Shown: positions 41,242-49,670 of the stretch, piece by piece
Layout: each line of letters starts with the position of its first letter
Position numbering within the stretch: position 1 is the first letter of the stretch
Origin: Actinokineospora auranticolor
Lineage (GTDB): Bacteria > Actinomycetota > Actinomycetes > Mycobacteriales > Pseudonocardiaceae
Reading direction: 5' to 3'
Assembly (NCBI RefSeq): GCF_002934265.1
Contig: NZ_PTIX01000039.1
Coordinates: 1 to 57,554 of the forward strand
DNA: 57,554 nt
Position numbers and translations under genes: made by a program
The notes under the pieces: generated by a model
Told to the model about the DNA's origin: nothing
The model's input: the letters and a program-made list of their open reading frames with translations, nothing else
The model's database searches: none

Positions 41242-41775
41242 ATGACCTCCAAGTTCCACAAGCTTCTGCAAGCGCAGGTGCGCAACGAGTTCACGGCGTC
41301 GCAGCAGTACATCGCGCTCGCGGTGTGGTTCGACGGGCAGGATTTCCCCAGGCTGGCCAAGCACTTCTACCGGCAGGCGCTGGAAGAGCGCAACCACGCC
41401 CTGATGATCACCCAGTACATGCTCGACACGGGCCACCAGGTCACCGTGCCGGGGGTGGACGAGGTGCGCAACGAGTTCGCCGAACCGGCCGAGCTGATCA
41501 CGTTGGCGCTGCAGCAGGAACGCGCGGTCACCGACGAGATCATCGCGCTGGCCAAGGCCGCGCGCGACGAGGACGATTACAAGGGCGAGCAGTTCATGCA
41601 GTGGTTCCTCAAGGAGCAGGTCGAGGAGGTCGCCGCCATGACCACGCTGCTCAACATCGTCAAGCGCGCCGACGGCAACCTCTTCGACGTGGAGAACTAC
41701 CTGGCCCGCGAGAGCGTCGGCGACGGCGGTTCCGACGACCCGCTGGCCCCGCGCGCCGCGGGTGGCGCGCTCTAG
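41242..41775 (+). CDS. ferritin (bacterial, BfrB-like)
   Basis: A 177-residue ferritin that oxidises Fe(II) and stores it in a 24-subunit shell. The four-helix bundle carries N-E-F-T-A-S-Q-Q-Y (first Glu ligand), E-E-R-N-H-A (Glu and His of the ferroxidase site), E-R-A-V-T-D-E-I and Q-W-F-L-K-E-Q-V-E-E. M-Q-W-F-L-K-E-Q-x-E-E is typical of bacterial ferritins. A Gly/Ala-rich tail follows the fifth helix. It is followed by a strong terminator and preceded by the tandem iron-box-like sites. Confidence 0.94.
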   Translation: MTSKFHKLLQAQVRNEFTASQQYIALAVWFDGQDFPRLAKHFYRQALEERNHALMITQYMLDTGHQVTVPGVDEVRNEFAEPAELITLALQQERAVTDEIIALAKAARDEDDYKGEQFMQWFLKEQVEEVAAMTTLLNIVKRADGNLFDVENYLARESVGDGGSDDPLAPRAAGGAL

Positions 41776-41789
41776 CCCCATAACGCGAA

Positions 41790-41825
41790 ATCAGGGGTGG
41801 CTCACCTGGGTGAGCCACCCCTGAT
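41790..41825. terminator. strong bidirectional hairpin after ferritin
   Basis: A perfect 16-bp stem (41790-41805 with 41810-41825, ATCAGGGGTGGCTCAC and its complement) with a 4-base loop lies between the convergent ferritin and DUF952 genes. Confidence 0.85.
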
Positions 41826-41836
41826 CGTATTTGCGA

Positions 41837-42169
41837 CTAACGGTGCGCGACCGAATCCGGCAGGGTGAACGTGCCGTCCGCGCGCGGCGGGAACGCGTGC
41901 ACCGCGACCACCGCCGCCGCCGGGATGGGCCCGTAGACGTGCGGGAACCACGGACCGTCCGGGATCGGCGGGTCACCGGGCTCCCAGCGCACCGGGACCC
42001 CGAGCCGGGCGGTGTCGATCTCCAGCAGGAGCAGGTCGGTGCGACCCGCGAAGAGCCGGTTGGCGGGCATGTGCACGGTGCCCGGGTCGGCGCAGTGCAC
42101 GAAACCGGGCCCGTCCGGGCGCACCTCGGCCGCGGGCCAGTCCGCCGCGGGCCGGATGTGCAGGATCAT
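41837..42169 (-). CDS. DUF952 protein
   Basis: A 110-residue protein starting M-I-L-H-I, with G-F-V-H-C-A-D (the F-I-H-x-S/C-x position of the family), L-L-L-L-E-I-D and F-P-H-V-Y-G-P-I. These fit DUF952, a small family of unknown function related to the ADP-ribosyltransferase-like fold. ATG 42169 overlaps the stop of the SEC-C gene (ATGA), so they are translated together. A terminator follows. Confidence 0.85.
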   Translation of the reverse strand: MILHIRPAADWPAAEVRPDGPGFVHCADPGTVHMPANRLFAGRTDLLLLEIDTARLGVPVRWEPGDPPIPDGPWFPHVYGPIPAAAVVAVHAFPPRADGTFTLPDSVAHR

Positions 42170-43122
42170 CGGATGGTGATCTGCCTGCCCAGCAGGCCGT
42201 CGCGGGCCCGGCGCTCGTCGGAGGTCAGCGGCTCGTCGGCCAGCGAGGCCAGGGCGGCCGCCAGGCGGGTGCCGAGCTGCTCGACGGCCGCGGTCCACTC
42301 GCGGGCGTGCGACTCGCGGTCGAGGTCCCACACCGGCACGAGCAGGCCGTGCGCGCGGAAGGAACCGGCGTACCGGGAGCCCTCGCCGAGCAGCAGCTCG
42401 CCGCGGGCGTGCAGGCGGGCCAGGGCGGCGAGCAGCTCCTCCTCCGGCTCCGGGCGGACCCAGCGCAGGTGGGCGCGCTCGCCCGCGTCCACCCAGTAGG
42501 CGGCGGGGCCGATGCGCTCGGTGGGCAGGATGGCGCTGTTCGCCCGTTCGAGCGATACCGCGACCTCGCCGGTCGGCTCGCTGCCCTCGGGCATCCACCA
42601 GCCGAAGTCGGCGTGCACGACGGCCTCGATGGCGGCGTCGACGTCGACCAGGTCCTGCAGCCGCTCGGGCTGGTCGCCGGGGTCGGTGTCCGGTCCCACG
42701 ACGCCGAGCACGTCACCCGGCTTGGCGGTGAGCACCCAGCGGACCGCGCGGGCCAAGTCGCGGCTGACGTCGCTGGAGCGGGTCTGCACCTGCAGGCCGA
42801 CGTAGGCGACCCCGTCTGCGCGCACCAGCGCGGCGGCGGCCATCGGCAGCACGGTGCCCAGCACGACCTCGCGCTCGGCCCCGACCAGCGGCAGCACCGC
42901 GGTACCGGACGGCACGAACTCGCGCAGCGCGATCAGCTCGCACTCCGCGGCCAGCCCCTCGAACGGCCGCGCCACGGGGATGTCGACGGCGCCGCCCTCG
43001 GCACCGTGGCAGGCCTTGTAGCGCTTGCCCGACCCGCAGGGGCAGGGCTGGCGGGGGCCGATGCCCGACGCGTCCGGTGCCTTGGGCGTGCGGGCGTTCT
43101 TCACGGCGGATCGCCTGGACAT
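42166..43122 (-). CDS. SEC-C / DUF5926 protein
   Basis: A 318-residue protein. The N-terminus carries the zinc-binding SEC-C motif P-C-P-C-G-S-G-K-R-Y-K-A-C-H-G (about 27-41), known from the end of SecA and many stand-alone proteins. The remainder (about 50-318) matches what I know as DUF5926, common in actinobacteria without known role. ATG 43122 is chosen because M-S-R-R-S-A-V-K-N leads directly into the motif; the open frame to 43194 overlaps the P450 promoter. Coupled to the DUF952 gene. Confidence 0.85.
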   Translation of the reverse strand: MSRRSAVKNARTPKAPDASGIGPRQPCPCGSGKRYKACHGAEGGAVDIPVARPFEGLAAECELIALREFVPSGTAVLPLVGAEREVVLGTVLPMAAAALVRADGVAYVGLQVQTRSSDVSRDLARAVRWVLTAKPGDVLGVVGPDTDPGDQPERLQDLVDVDAAIEAVVHADFGWWMPEGSEPTGEVAVSLERANSAILPTERIGPAAYWVDAGERAHLRWVRPEPEEELLAALARLHARGELLLGEGSRYAGSFRAHGLLVPVWDLDRESHAREWTAAVEQLGTRLAAALASLADEPLTSDERRARDGLLGRQITIR

Positions 43123-43223
43123 CGCGCGGACTCCTCGTGGATAACGGTGAGCGATGCGGTGGACGCTACCCAACGGGGTCCGACCACCCGACACGGGTGC
43201 GCCCGCGGCCGCACAATGGGCCG

Positions 43224-44399
43224 GTGACGTTCAACCCAGCGGACCCGGGGTTCATCGCCGACCCGTACCCGACCTTCGCGGCCATGCGGGCGGCGGGCGA
43301 GGTGCACTGGCACGAGGAGTTGGGCCTCCCGGTGGCGGTCTCCCACGCGGCCTGCTCGGCGGTCCTGCGCGACCGCGGGCTGGGTCGCGTCTGGACGGAC
43401 CGCGGCCTGGTGTTCCCCGCGTTCAACCAGCTGCACCGGGATTCCCTGCTGGAGAACGAACCCCCGAAGCACACCCGCCTCCGCAGGCTGGTGTCGGCGG
43501 CGTTCGGCCGGGGCCACACGGAACGGTTGCGGTCCCGAGTGGAGGCACTGGCGGACACGGTGGTGCGCGGGCTGGCCGACCGGATCGCGGCGGACGGCTC
43601 GGCCGACCTGCTGGGCATGGTCGCGGGACCGCTGCCGGTCGAGGTGATCGGGGAACTGCTGGGGGTTCCCCAGGCGGATCGCCAGCAGCTGCGCCCCTGG
43701 TCGAACGCGATCGTGAAGATGTACGAGTACGACCTGCCGCTCGCCCAGGCGGTGGCGGCCGAGCAGGCGTCCGCCGAGTTCACCGAGTACCTCCAGGACC
43801 TGGCGACGCGCCGAGCGGCCGAGCCGGGCGTCGACCTGATCAGCGACCTGGTCGCCGTCCGCGACGGCTCGGACCGGCTCACCGGGGACGAACTGGTCGC
43901 CACCTGCGTGCTGCTGCTGATGGCGGGCCACGAGGCGACCGTGAACGTCATCGCCAACGGCGTGTTGGCCCTGATGCGCAACCGCGACCAGTGGGACCTC
44001 TTGGTGGCCAACCCGGATCTGCTCCCCACCGCCGTGGAGGAACTGGTCCGCTACGACGCACCACTCCAGCTGTTCGAGCGGACCGCCACCACCGAGGTCG
44101 AGATCGCGGGGACGGTCGTCCGACCCGGCACCAAGATCGCCGCCCTCCTCGGCGCCGCCGCGCGGGACCCCGAGGTCTTCCCGAACCCCGACACCCTCGA
44201 CATCACCCGGACCCCCAACAACCACCTCGGCTTCGGCGCGGGCATCCACTACTGCGTCGGCGCGCCGCTGGCCCGCGTCGAGGTCGCCGCCACCCTCCGC
44301 GCCCTCACCACCCACCTCCCCGACCTCCACCTGACCACCGCGCCGAAACGCCGCCCGGAGTTCGTCATCCGAGGTCTCAAACGGCTCCAGGTCGCTTAG
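43224..44399 (+). CDS. cytochrome P450 monooxygenase
   Basis: A 391-residue soluble P450. I-helix oxygen motif L-L-M-A-G-H-E-A-T (about 232-240), E-x-x-R in E-E-L-V-R (about 272) and haem-binding F-G-A-G-I-H-Y-C-V-G (Cys about 343) are intact. It resembles CYP107/105-type actinobacterial enzymes that hydroxylate many small molecules; the substrate is unknown and no ferredoxin gene is adjacent. GTG 43224 gives the usual length. Its stop overlaps the stop of the convergent ABC permease gene. Confidence 0.93.
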   Translation: MTFNPADPGFIADPYPTFAAMRAAGEVHWHEELGLPVAVSHAACSAVLRDRGLGRVWTDRGLVFPAFNQLHRDSLLENEPPKHTRLRRLVSAAFGRGHTERLRSRVEALADTVVRGLADRIAADGSADLLGMVAGPLPVEVIGELLGVPQADRQQLRPWSNAIVKMYEYDLPLAQAVAAEQASAEFTEYLQDLATRRAAEPGVDLISDLVAVRDGSDRLTGDELVATCVLLLMAGHEATVNVIANGVLALMRNRDQWDLLVANPDLLPTAVEELVRYDAPLQLFERTATTEVEIAGTVVRPGTKIAALLGAAARDPEVFPNPDTLDITRTPNNHLGFGAGIHYCVGAPLARVEVAATLRALTTHLPDLHLTTAPKRRPEFVIRGLKRLQVA

Positions 44400-45649
44400 C
44401 GGCGGAACGCTTCGACGGGTTCGATGCGGGTAGCCCGCAATGCGGGGTACGTGCCCGCAGCCAGCCCGATCAGGGTTCCCACAACCGGTGCCGGGAGGAA
44501 CGCCCAGGGCTGGATCACCGGCGTCCAACCCTGGGTGACGGACACGACGGTGACGGTCACGGCGCCGACCGAAGCGCCGATGAGTCCACCGATCGTGCCC
44601 ACGATCCCGCTCTCCGTGAGGAATTGCAGGGCTATGTGCTTGCGGTGCGCACCGAGCGCCCGCCGCAGCCCGACTTCGGGGGTGCGCTCCAGCACCGACA
44701 CCAGCATCGTGTTCGCGATGCCGAGCCCACCGATGACGAGGCACACCAGCGCGAGGATCATGAAGAGTTGGCCCAGGTCACCCGCGACGTTGTCGTGCAG
44801 GGCGTGCGGGTCGGGGGGCGCGGTGACGCTCAGCGCGGAGGGGTTGTCCGGGCGGAGCGCGAACGCGACCTGGCGCGCCACGACGGGAGCCGCGCCCATC
44901 TTGGTGTCGACCAGCATCTGCTCGTTGGCCGCCACACCGGCGGGTGTCGGCCACAGGTCGCCCGCCGTGCTCATCGGGATCAGGATGGCGGACAGCACCT
45001 CGGGTCTGCGCTCGGTGTCACCGAGGATCCCGATGACGGTGGCGGGCACCCCGCCGAGCAAGATCGCGGGCCCGCGATCGAGGTTCGAGATCCCGAGTCG
45101 ACGAGCCGCATTGACCCCGAGCACGACCACCCGATCCGCGCGCTCCTGCATCCCCCGGTCGAACACCCGCCCCTGGACCTCGGTGGGGTGCACGGCGTCG
45201 AAGAAGCCCGCGGTCGCGGCGACGACATCGATGTCCTGGTAGCCCCCGGGGTCGACCGAGGTGTTGCTGATCTTGCCGACGAAGTCGGCGGGAACGGTCC
45301 GGAACGTCCCGGCGTTCACGACACCGAGGATGCCCATGGCGCGGTCGTCGGCGTCCTCGGGGAGCAGGCTGCGGGAGCTGCCCGCGCCATCGTCGCCTCC
45401 GGTGTCCTCCGGGGCCTTGACCAGCACCTCGGTCGCCGACAGCACGTTGAACCGCTGGGAGATCTGGTTCGCCGTCGTGGTCGTCAAGCCGAGCACCGCC
45501 ACCAGGGTGCCCACGCCGAGCACGATGCCCAACGCGGTCAGCGCGGTTCTGCTCGGCCGCTGCACTATTCCGGAGATCGCTTCATCGAGGAGGTCGGCAA
45601 AGGTGAAGGTGGGTGGTCGATCGCCACGCGTGCTACGACGGAATCCCAT
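44396..45649 (-). CDS. MacB-like ABC permease
   Basis: A 417-residue membrane protein of the FtsX/MacB type: one N-terminal helix (T-A-L-G-I-V-L-G-V-G-T), a large extracellular domain (about 65-285) and three C-terminal helices (M-I-L-A-L-V-C-L-V-I-G-G-L-G-I-A-N-T-M-L-V-S-V-L-E-R). The segment E-V-G-L-R-R-A-L-G-A is the MacB-type coupling loop. It overlaps the ATPase gene by 17 bases. MacB pumps move substrates from the outer face of the membrane with an adaptor; here the adaptor is the peptidoglycan-binding HlyD-like protein upstream. Confidence 0.92.
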   Translation of the reverse strand: MGFRRSTRGDRPPTFTFADLLDEAISGIVQRPSRTALTALGIVLGVGTLVAVLGLTTTTANQISQRFNVLSATEVLVKAPEDTGGDDGAGSSRSLLPEDADDRAMGILGVVNAGTFRTVPADFVGKISNTSVDPGGYQDIDVVAATAGFFDAVHPTEVQGRVFDRGMQERADRVVVLGVNAARRLGISNLDRGPAILLGGVPATVIGILGDTERRPEVLSAILIPMSTAGDLWPTPAGVAANEQMLVDTKMGAAPVVARQVAFALRPDNPSALSVTAPPDPHALHDNVAGDLGQLFMILALVCLVIGGLGIANTMLVSVLERTPEVGLRRALGAHRKHIALQFLTESGIVGTIGGLIGASVGAVTVTVVSVTQGWTPVIQPWAFLPAPVVGTLIGLAAGTYPALRATRIEPVEAFRR

Positions 45650-46382
45650 GTCCCGTTCCCAACCACGTGTCCTGCGGGCGACCCGACTCCGTCAGGTGCC
45701 CGTCCCGCATGGTCAGTGTGCGACCGGCCCGCCGGGCGACCGCCGTGTCGTGCGTGACGGTGACGATCGTCATGCCATCGGCGTTCAGGTCACCGACCAG
45801 GCTGAGGACAGCTCCCGCGTTGGCCGAATCCAGGTTCCCAGTCGGTTCGTCGCAGAGCAGGAGGGCTGGGCGGACCGCCAGCGCGCGGGCGATCGCCACC
45901 CGCTGGCGCTCGCCACCGGACATCCGCGCGGGAACCGCGTCCACGCGGTGGCTGAGCCCCACCCGCGCCAGCGCTTCGCGAGCGATGCCGCGCCGCAGTC
46001 GTCGAGGGGTGCCGCCGTAGAGCAGTCCCAGCATCACGTTCTCCTCGGCGGTGCGGTGCGCGATGAGGTGGAACGCCTGGAAGACGAAACCCAGCTTCCG
46101 TGAGCGGAGCCCGGCGCGCGCGACATCGGAGAGCTCACCGGTGGCTATACCGGTCAGCTCGTAGGTTCCCTCGGTCGGGCGGTCCAGCAGTCCCAGGATG
46201 TTCAGCAGAGTCGACTTGCCCGACCCCGACGGTCCGATGATCGCGACGTGGTCGCCCTGGTTGATGACGAGGTCGACAGGGCGGACAGCGTGCACGGGTG
46301 TCTCACCCGGGTACGTGAGGCCGCACCCGCGCAGCGCCATCACCGGCTGCGCGGCAACCTGGACCGCGCCGGGCCGGGTCAC
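45633..46382 (-). CDS. ABC ATPase, MacB/LolD-like
   Basis: A 249-residue ATPase with Walker A I-G-P-S-G-S-G-K-S-T (about 52-61), signature M-S-G-G-E-R-Q-R-V-A-I-A-R and Walker B L-L-L-C-D-E-P-T-G-N-L-D. Its size and T-G-N-L-D ending are of the MacB/LolD branch. It starts at GTG 46382, overlapping the adaptor stop by 4 bases, and powers the permease at 44396. Confidence 0.94.
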   Translation of the reverse strand: MTRPGAVQVAAQPVMALRGCGLTYPGETPVHAVRPVDLVINQGDHVAIIGPSGSGKSTLLNILGLLDRPTEGTYELTGIATGELSDVARAGLRSRKLGFVFQAFHLIAHRTAEENVMLGLLYGGTPRRLRRGIAREALARVGLSHRVDAVPARMSGGERQRVAIARALAVRPALLLCDEPTGNLDSANAGAVLSLVGDLNADGMTIVTVTHDTAVARRAGRTLTMRDGHLTESGRPQDTWLGTGHGIPS

Positions 46383-47740
46383 CGCGGGGGTCCGGTGGTG
46401 TCGGACAGGTTCGCCGACGAGATCAGCACCCGGTCCCCCTCGTTGAGCTTCGCCGACAGCGCCTCGACCGAGACCAGGCCGTTCGCGTTCGTCCCCGGGG
46501 TGACCGCGATCGTGTCCCGGCGACCGTCCGGCAGACGTCGCACGATGTTGACGCTGCCGTCCGCCTTGGAGAACAGCGCCGAGATCGGGACGACGAACAC
46601 CTTGGCGGGTGTGGGCGCCCCGGTGAAGGTCAGGCGCACGTTCTGCCCGGAGAGCTTGCTCTCCAGCGGGGAGTCCGGTCTCACCACCACCGGGTAGTAA
46701 GGGGGGACTCCGGCATCGGGGGTCAACTCCCCGACGGACAGGACTTTGCCGGTGAACGACTTCCCGAGCACCTCGGAGAACACCTCGACCGGCTGGTCGA
46801 CACCGATGCGCCTGCCGTCGGACGAGTTGATCTTCGCGGTGACGGTGAGCTCGCCCGCGGAGATCCGCAGTCCCGCGGTTTGCGCCTTGCCCGGCTCGCC
46901 CCCTCCACCCTGCTCGGTGGGTCCCCCGGCCAGGGAAGGTACGGCCAGCACCCGCGCCGGGTAGTTGGGCACGAAGAGGAACTCAGACAGCGGGAGCATG
47001 GCCCCGCTCTTGGCGCGGAGTTCGGCCAGTTCGGACCGCGCGCCGCTGAGGTCCCGCTTGGCGCGCGAGATCTTCTTCTGGAGCCCGTCGGCATCCGGTC
47101 CGGGTTCCGCGACCTGCAGGTCGGCGAGGGCGTCTTCCAGGGCGGTGACGTTCTTCTCGGCCGCCTTGACCGCCAGTTGGTCCGACTCTCCCGTTGTGGC
47201 AGGTGGGTACCCGATGGAGTCGTAAAGCCGTTGCACGGCGGATTTCGTCTCCGGCCCGAACAGTTCGCCCGCCGAGGTGGGTCCGAATCCGAGACCGACC
47301 AACGCGGAGTTGAGCTGGGCCACGTCCTTGCCCCGACTGCCCGGCCGCAAGTCCCGGTAGGCCGGGACAACGCCCGGCAACGTGAGGACCGGTCTGCCGG
47401 AAACCTCCATCACGACCTGCCCGGCACCGATCTCCTCACCGGGCTTCACCCGCACACCGGTCACGACCGGCTGCGCGGCGGTCGCGCCACCGCTCATCGG
47501 GGTGAAACCCAGTTCCACGCTGGCACCGACCTCACCGCGGGTGACGATGGTCGCCTGGAGAACCCGGTACTCGATCGGCGCGGTGAGTTCCGTTTCAGGC
47601 GGTGGGGCCACCTCCAGGGCGGCCTGCGCGGGCGATTTGAACCACCGACCCGCGAAGAAGCCGACCACGAGGAGACTTGCCGCCGCGCCGACGGCGATCA
47701 CCGCGAGCAAGCGGCGTCGTCTTGAGTTCACGCTAGTCAT
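46379..47740 (-). CDS. HlyD-like adaptor with peptidoglycan-binding domain
   Basis: A 453-residue membrane-anchored protein: N-terminal transmembrane helix (about 9-30), a lipoyl-like/barrel region, a peptidoglycan-binding PG_binding_1-like segment (about 130-180; G-S-R-G-K-D-V-A-Q-L-N-S-A-L-V-G-L-G-F), a coiled coil (about 190-260; A-A-E-K-N-V-T-A-L-E-D-A-L) and C-terminal beta barrel parts (F-T-G-K-V-L-S-V-G). Such fusions link an ABC pump to the Gram-positive wall. It is followed by ATPase and permease genes with 4-base and 17-base overlaps, so the three form one export or wall-remodelling complex. Confidence 0.9.
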   Translation of the reverse strand: MTSVNSRRRRLLAVIAVGAAASLLVVGFFAGRWFKSPAQAALEVAPPPETELTAPIEYRVLQATIVTRGEVGASVELGFTPMSGGATAAQPVVTGVRVKPGEEIGAGQVVMEVSGRPVLTLPGVVPAYRDLRPGSRGKDVAQLNSALVGLGFGPTSAGELFGPETKSAVQRLYDSIGYPPATTGESDQLAVKAAEKNVTALEDALADLQVAEPGPDADGLQKKISRAKRDLSGARSELAELRAKSGAMLPLSEFLFVPNYPARVLAVPSLAGGPTEQGGGGEPGKAQTAGLRISAGELTVTAKINSSDGRRIGVDQPVEVFSEVLGKSFTGKVLSVGELTPDAGVPPYYPVVVRPDSPLESKLSGQNVRLTFTGAPTPAKVFVVPISALFSKADGSVNIVRRLPDGRRDTIAVTPGTNANGLVSVEALSAKLNEGDRVLISSANLSDTTGPPR

Positions 47741-47773
47741 CCACCAGTCCCGGTCACGCGCGGCGTCATCGCC

Positions 47774-48658
47774 CTATCCACCGACTATCTCGCCTGCCTT
47801 GCGCAGGACGTTCTCCAGCAGGGCACGCTGTGCGCGCAGCACTTCGGCGTTCTTCTCGATGCTCTGCTTCTGGTAAGCGGTGTCGACCGCGTAGCTCACG
47901 TTGTTCACATCGGCCTGCCTGCGGCACGCGAGGTCGGCGAGCGCCGTTCGAACCTCTTCCTTGTTCGCCGATTCGCCGGTCCACTGGCTGTCGTTGTTGG
48001 CGGCCCAGGGGTCGCGGTAATCAAATCCCGACTGTTTCATGCACTCGGTCCACTTGGCATAGGCCGCACGCACTCGGGAGTCCGAGCGCAGCCGGTCCAT
48101 GGACTCGCCCTTGAGCCCGATCGCGACGTTCTCATCATACGATTCGGCATCGGTTTTGACGCCGGACATCGTCGACCGGGCCTCGGCGAGGCAACCACCA
48201 GGAGGCACCGGGACCCCGTTGTGGACCGATTGCCCCCGACCGGTCAGGATGTTCTGCTCCGCCTCGGACGGTTTCTTCCCACCCGAGGATTTGTGGACCT
48301 GTTCGGGTACCCGGTGGTAGCCGTACTGCTGCACTTCGGCCGCGACGTTGATCCCGTAGCGGGCATCCGTCATCCGCGGCGTGTCCTCGGTGGTCGACGG
48401 GATCGGTTCGAACCCGAACCGCGCCATGCACTTGTTGACCAACACCAACTGCGCCTTGACAATGAGGTCGTTCTGTTCGCGCGTCGGCTGGTAGAAGTCC
48501 AGCGGGAGGTCCAGGAACTGCTTGTCATTGATATCAGCGCCCGGCCCGAGCGCGGGCTCCGGCCCAAGGTTGCCCTGGTTCGTGGCACTGCCGTCGGTGC
48601 CGCTGCAACCGGAAACCACAAGAAGGCACGTCGATAGTGCCAAGACCGCCCGCCGCAC
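47774..48658 (-). CDS. lipoprotein of unknown family
   Basis: A 294-residue lipoprotein: GTG 48658, with GGAGGA close upstream, signal peptide and lipobox V-S-G-C (Cys18). The rest is hydrophilic and helical, with Y-G-I-N-V, K-W-T-E-C-M-K-Q-S-G-F-D-Y and two cysteine pairs. I do not recognise it. In Streptomyces similar lipoproteins stand before peptidoglycan-binding HlyD-like genes, and 33 bases separate this stop from the adaptor start, so it is likely part of the same complex, perhaps the surface or substrate-receiving component (inference). Confidence 0.82.
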   Translation of the reverse strand: MRRAVLALSTCLLVVSGCSGTDGSATNQGNLGPEPALGPGADINDKQFLDLPLDFYQPTREQNDLIVKAQLVLVNKCMARFGFEPIPSTTEDTPRMTDARYGINVAAEVQQYGYHRVPEQVHKSSGGKKPSEAEQNILTGRGQSVHNGVPVPPGGCLAEARSTMSGVKTDAESYDENVAIGLKGESMDRLRSDSRVRAAYAKWTECMKQSGFDYRDPWAANNDSQWTGESANKEEVRTALADLACRRQADVNNVSYAVDTAYQKQSIEKNAEVLRAQRALLENVLRKAGEIVGG

Positions 48659-48693
48659 GATTCCTCCAGAACAGTTGCACGTCATCCCAGGGA

Positions 48694-48729
48694 CGTGGAG
48701 TGCGACAACCCGGGTTGCCGCACTCCACG
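48694..48729 (-). terminator. long hairpin between the I36 gene and the lipoprotein gene
   Basis: CGTGGAGTGCG (48694-48704) pairs with CGCACTCCACG (48719-48729), with one mismatch and an inner CAACCCGGGTTG palindrome, so up to 17 pairs. It lies between the I36 stop and the lipoprotein start in the same transcription direction and could cap the I36 transcript while letting some read-through into the exporter genes. Confidence 0.65.
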
Positions 48730-48814
48730 CACGTTCACCACTGCGACCTTGCCGACCTTGCAAACGCAGAACCAAAGCTCACAAATGCATTGACCTTACC
48801 ATGGCGACTTGAAA

Positions 48815-49231
48815 CTACTTCGCCCAGTTGTGCGAACTGACACCCGCGTCCTGGAAGGTCGGCAGGTTGTTCCGCCACAGCCCCGGGGCGAACCTCGCGA
48901 CCAGGCCACCGGTGTAGTTCGTGTCGCGGAACAGTTCGACCTTGTCGTACCCACCGGTCGTTCCGTTGTTGTACGCGGAACCGACCCGGTCATTGATGTT
49001 GCCCGGCACGTAGAGACCCGAGCTGTTCAAGAACTGGTAGGAGGTGTACGGAGTGAGGGCGGTCTGGGTCGTGAACGCGCCGCCTCCACCCTGGTACGAC
49101 CCCTCGTAGAGGCACACCTCGCCCGGGTCGCAAATGTAGAGCGAGGCCGACGCCGCCGTTGCGGTTCCGATGGTCAGACCCACCGCCGCCGCCGCGATCA
49201 TGAAATACCTAACAGGGTTGAACTTTGCCAT
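48815..49231 (-). CDS. secreted peptidase-inhibitor I36 / beta-gamma-crystallin-like protein
   Basis: A 138-residue secreted protein. ATG 49231 follows GGGGACGGTA; a signal peptide (about 1-31, ending A-S-A) precedes a mature part with Y-I-C-D-P-G-E-V-C-L-Y-E-G, F-R-D-T-N-Y-T-G-G and several Gly/Tyr/Asn repeats, the pattern of I36/SMPI-type beta-gamma-crystallin folds. Two cysteines lie in the first motif. SMPI inhibits metalloproteases; most homologues are untested. It is the first gene of the same-strand set that runs through the lipoprotein and the exporter. Confidence 0.82.
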   Translation of the reverse strand: MAKFNPVRYFMIAAAAVGLTIGTATAASASLYICDPGEVCLYEGSYQGGGGAFTTQTALTPYTSYQFLNSSGLYVPGNINDRVGSAYNNGTTGGYDKVELFRDTNYTGGLVARFAPGLWRNNLPTFQDAGVSSHNWAK

Positions 49232-49670
49232 TACCGTCCCCAATTTTAGGTTGACAAAGCAACGAAACAGGGTTAGGCACAGAAAGACTGCAGGGCTGGC
49301 GACCGCCAGCCTCGCACATGCTTTTCACGCGCCCCCAGTTGCGCCAAAAAGGAGCCTATAGACGGGGGCTTCTATCGGGTAGCGACCAAGCGGGTGTGAT
49401 CGACATCTCAAGAATGAGCATTGCGATTACTCTCGCATGACCACGCCGGGCAATATAGGAAACCTCCCAATACTTGTTAAGTATTGGGAGTGGGACACCC
49501 GGAGTAAACACCTTGGTGTGGTACTCCCCGGCCGCGCGGTGCGTGCCCCAGCGCCTTGGCCGCGCACCGACGCACTTGGCGAGTCGCCGCCGAGGTCGCC
49601 GTCCGGGTGGCCGCCGGGTGCGGCCCCTTCACCCGCGCGCTACGGGGGTTCGTGGCAGCATCGACGCGTG
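49232..49670. other. 439-bp intergenic region with hairpins, lower GC
   Basis: It holds the promoter of the I36 gene and of the divergent rhodanese gene. It is AT-richer than the surroundings. GGCTGGCG-AC-CGCCAGCC (about 49290-49310) and the perfect 12-bp hairpin at 49464-49490 are the visible structures. An open frame from ATG 49437 runs into the rhodanese gene but its N-terminal part has no domain. Confidence 0.55.
49464..49490. promoter_or_regulatory. perfect 12-bp inverted repeat, AT-rich
   Basis: CTCCCAATACTT-GTT-AAGTATTGGGAG is a perfect stem with a 3-base loop, unusually AT-rich for this genome. It lies 233 bp before the I36 start and 181 bp before the rhodanese start. It could be a terminator, operator or a trace of an inserted element. 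Confidence 0.55.

Noticed and set aside
43154..45757. 867-codon plus-strand frame over the P450 and ABC genes
   Set aside because: Shadow of the P450 in a second frame followed by antisense of the permease; no domain.
49244..49290. Iron-box-like TTTTAGGTTGAC and GGTTAGGCAC before the I36 gene
   Set aside because: Only single TTAGG half-sites without the CCTA arm; too weak to call.
49437..49670. 78-residue N-terminal extension of the rhodanese
   Set aside because: Covers the hairpin and non-coding DNA, Pro/Arg-rich, no signal peptide or domain; ATG 49671 gives a normal single-domain rhodanese.
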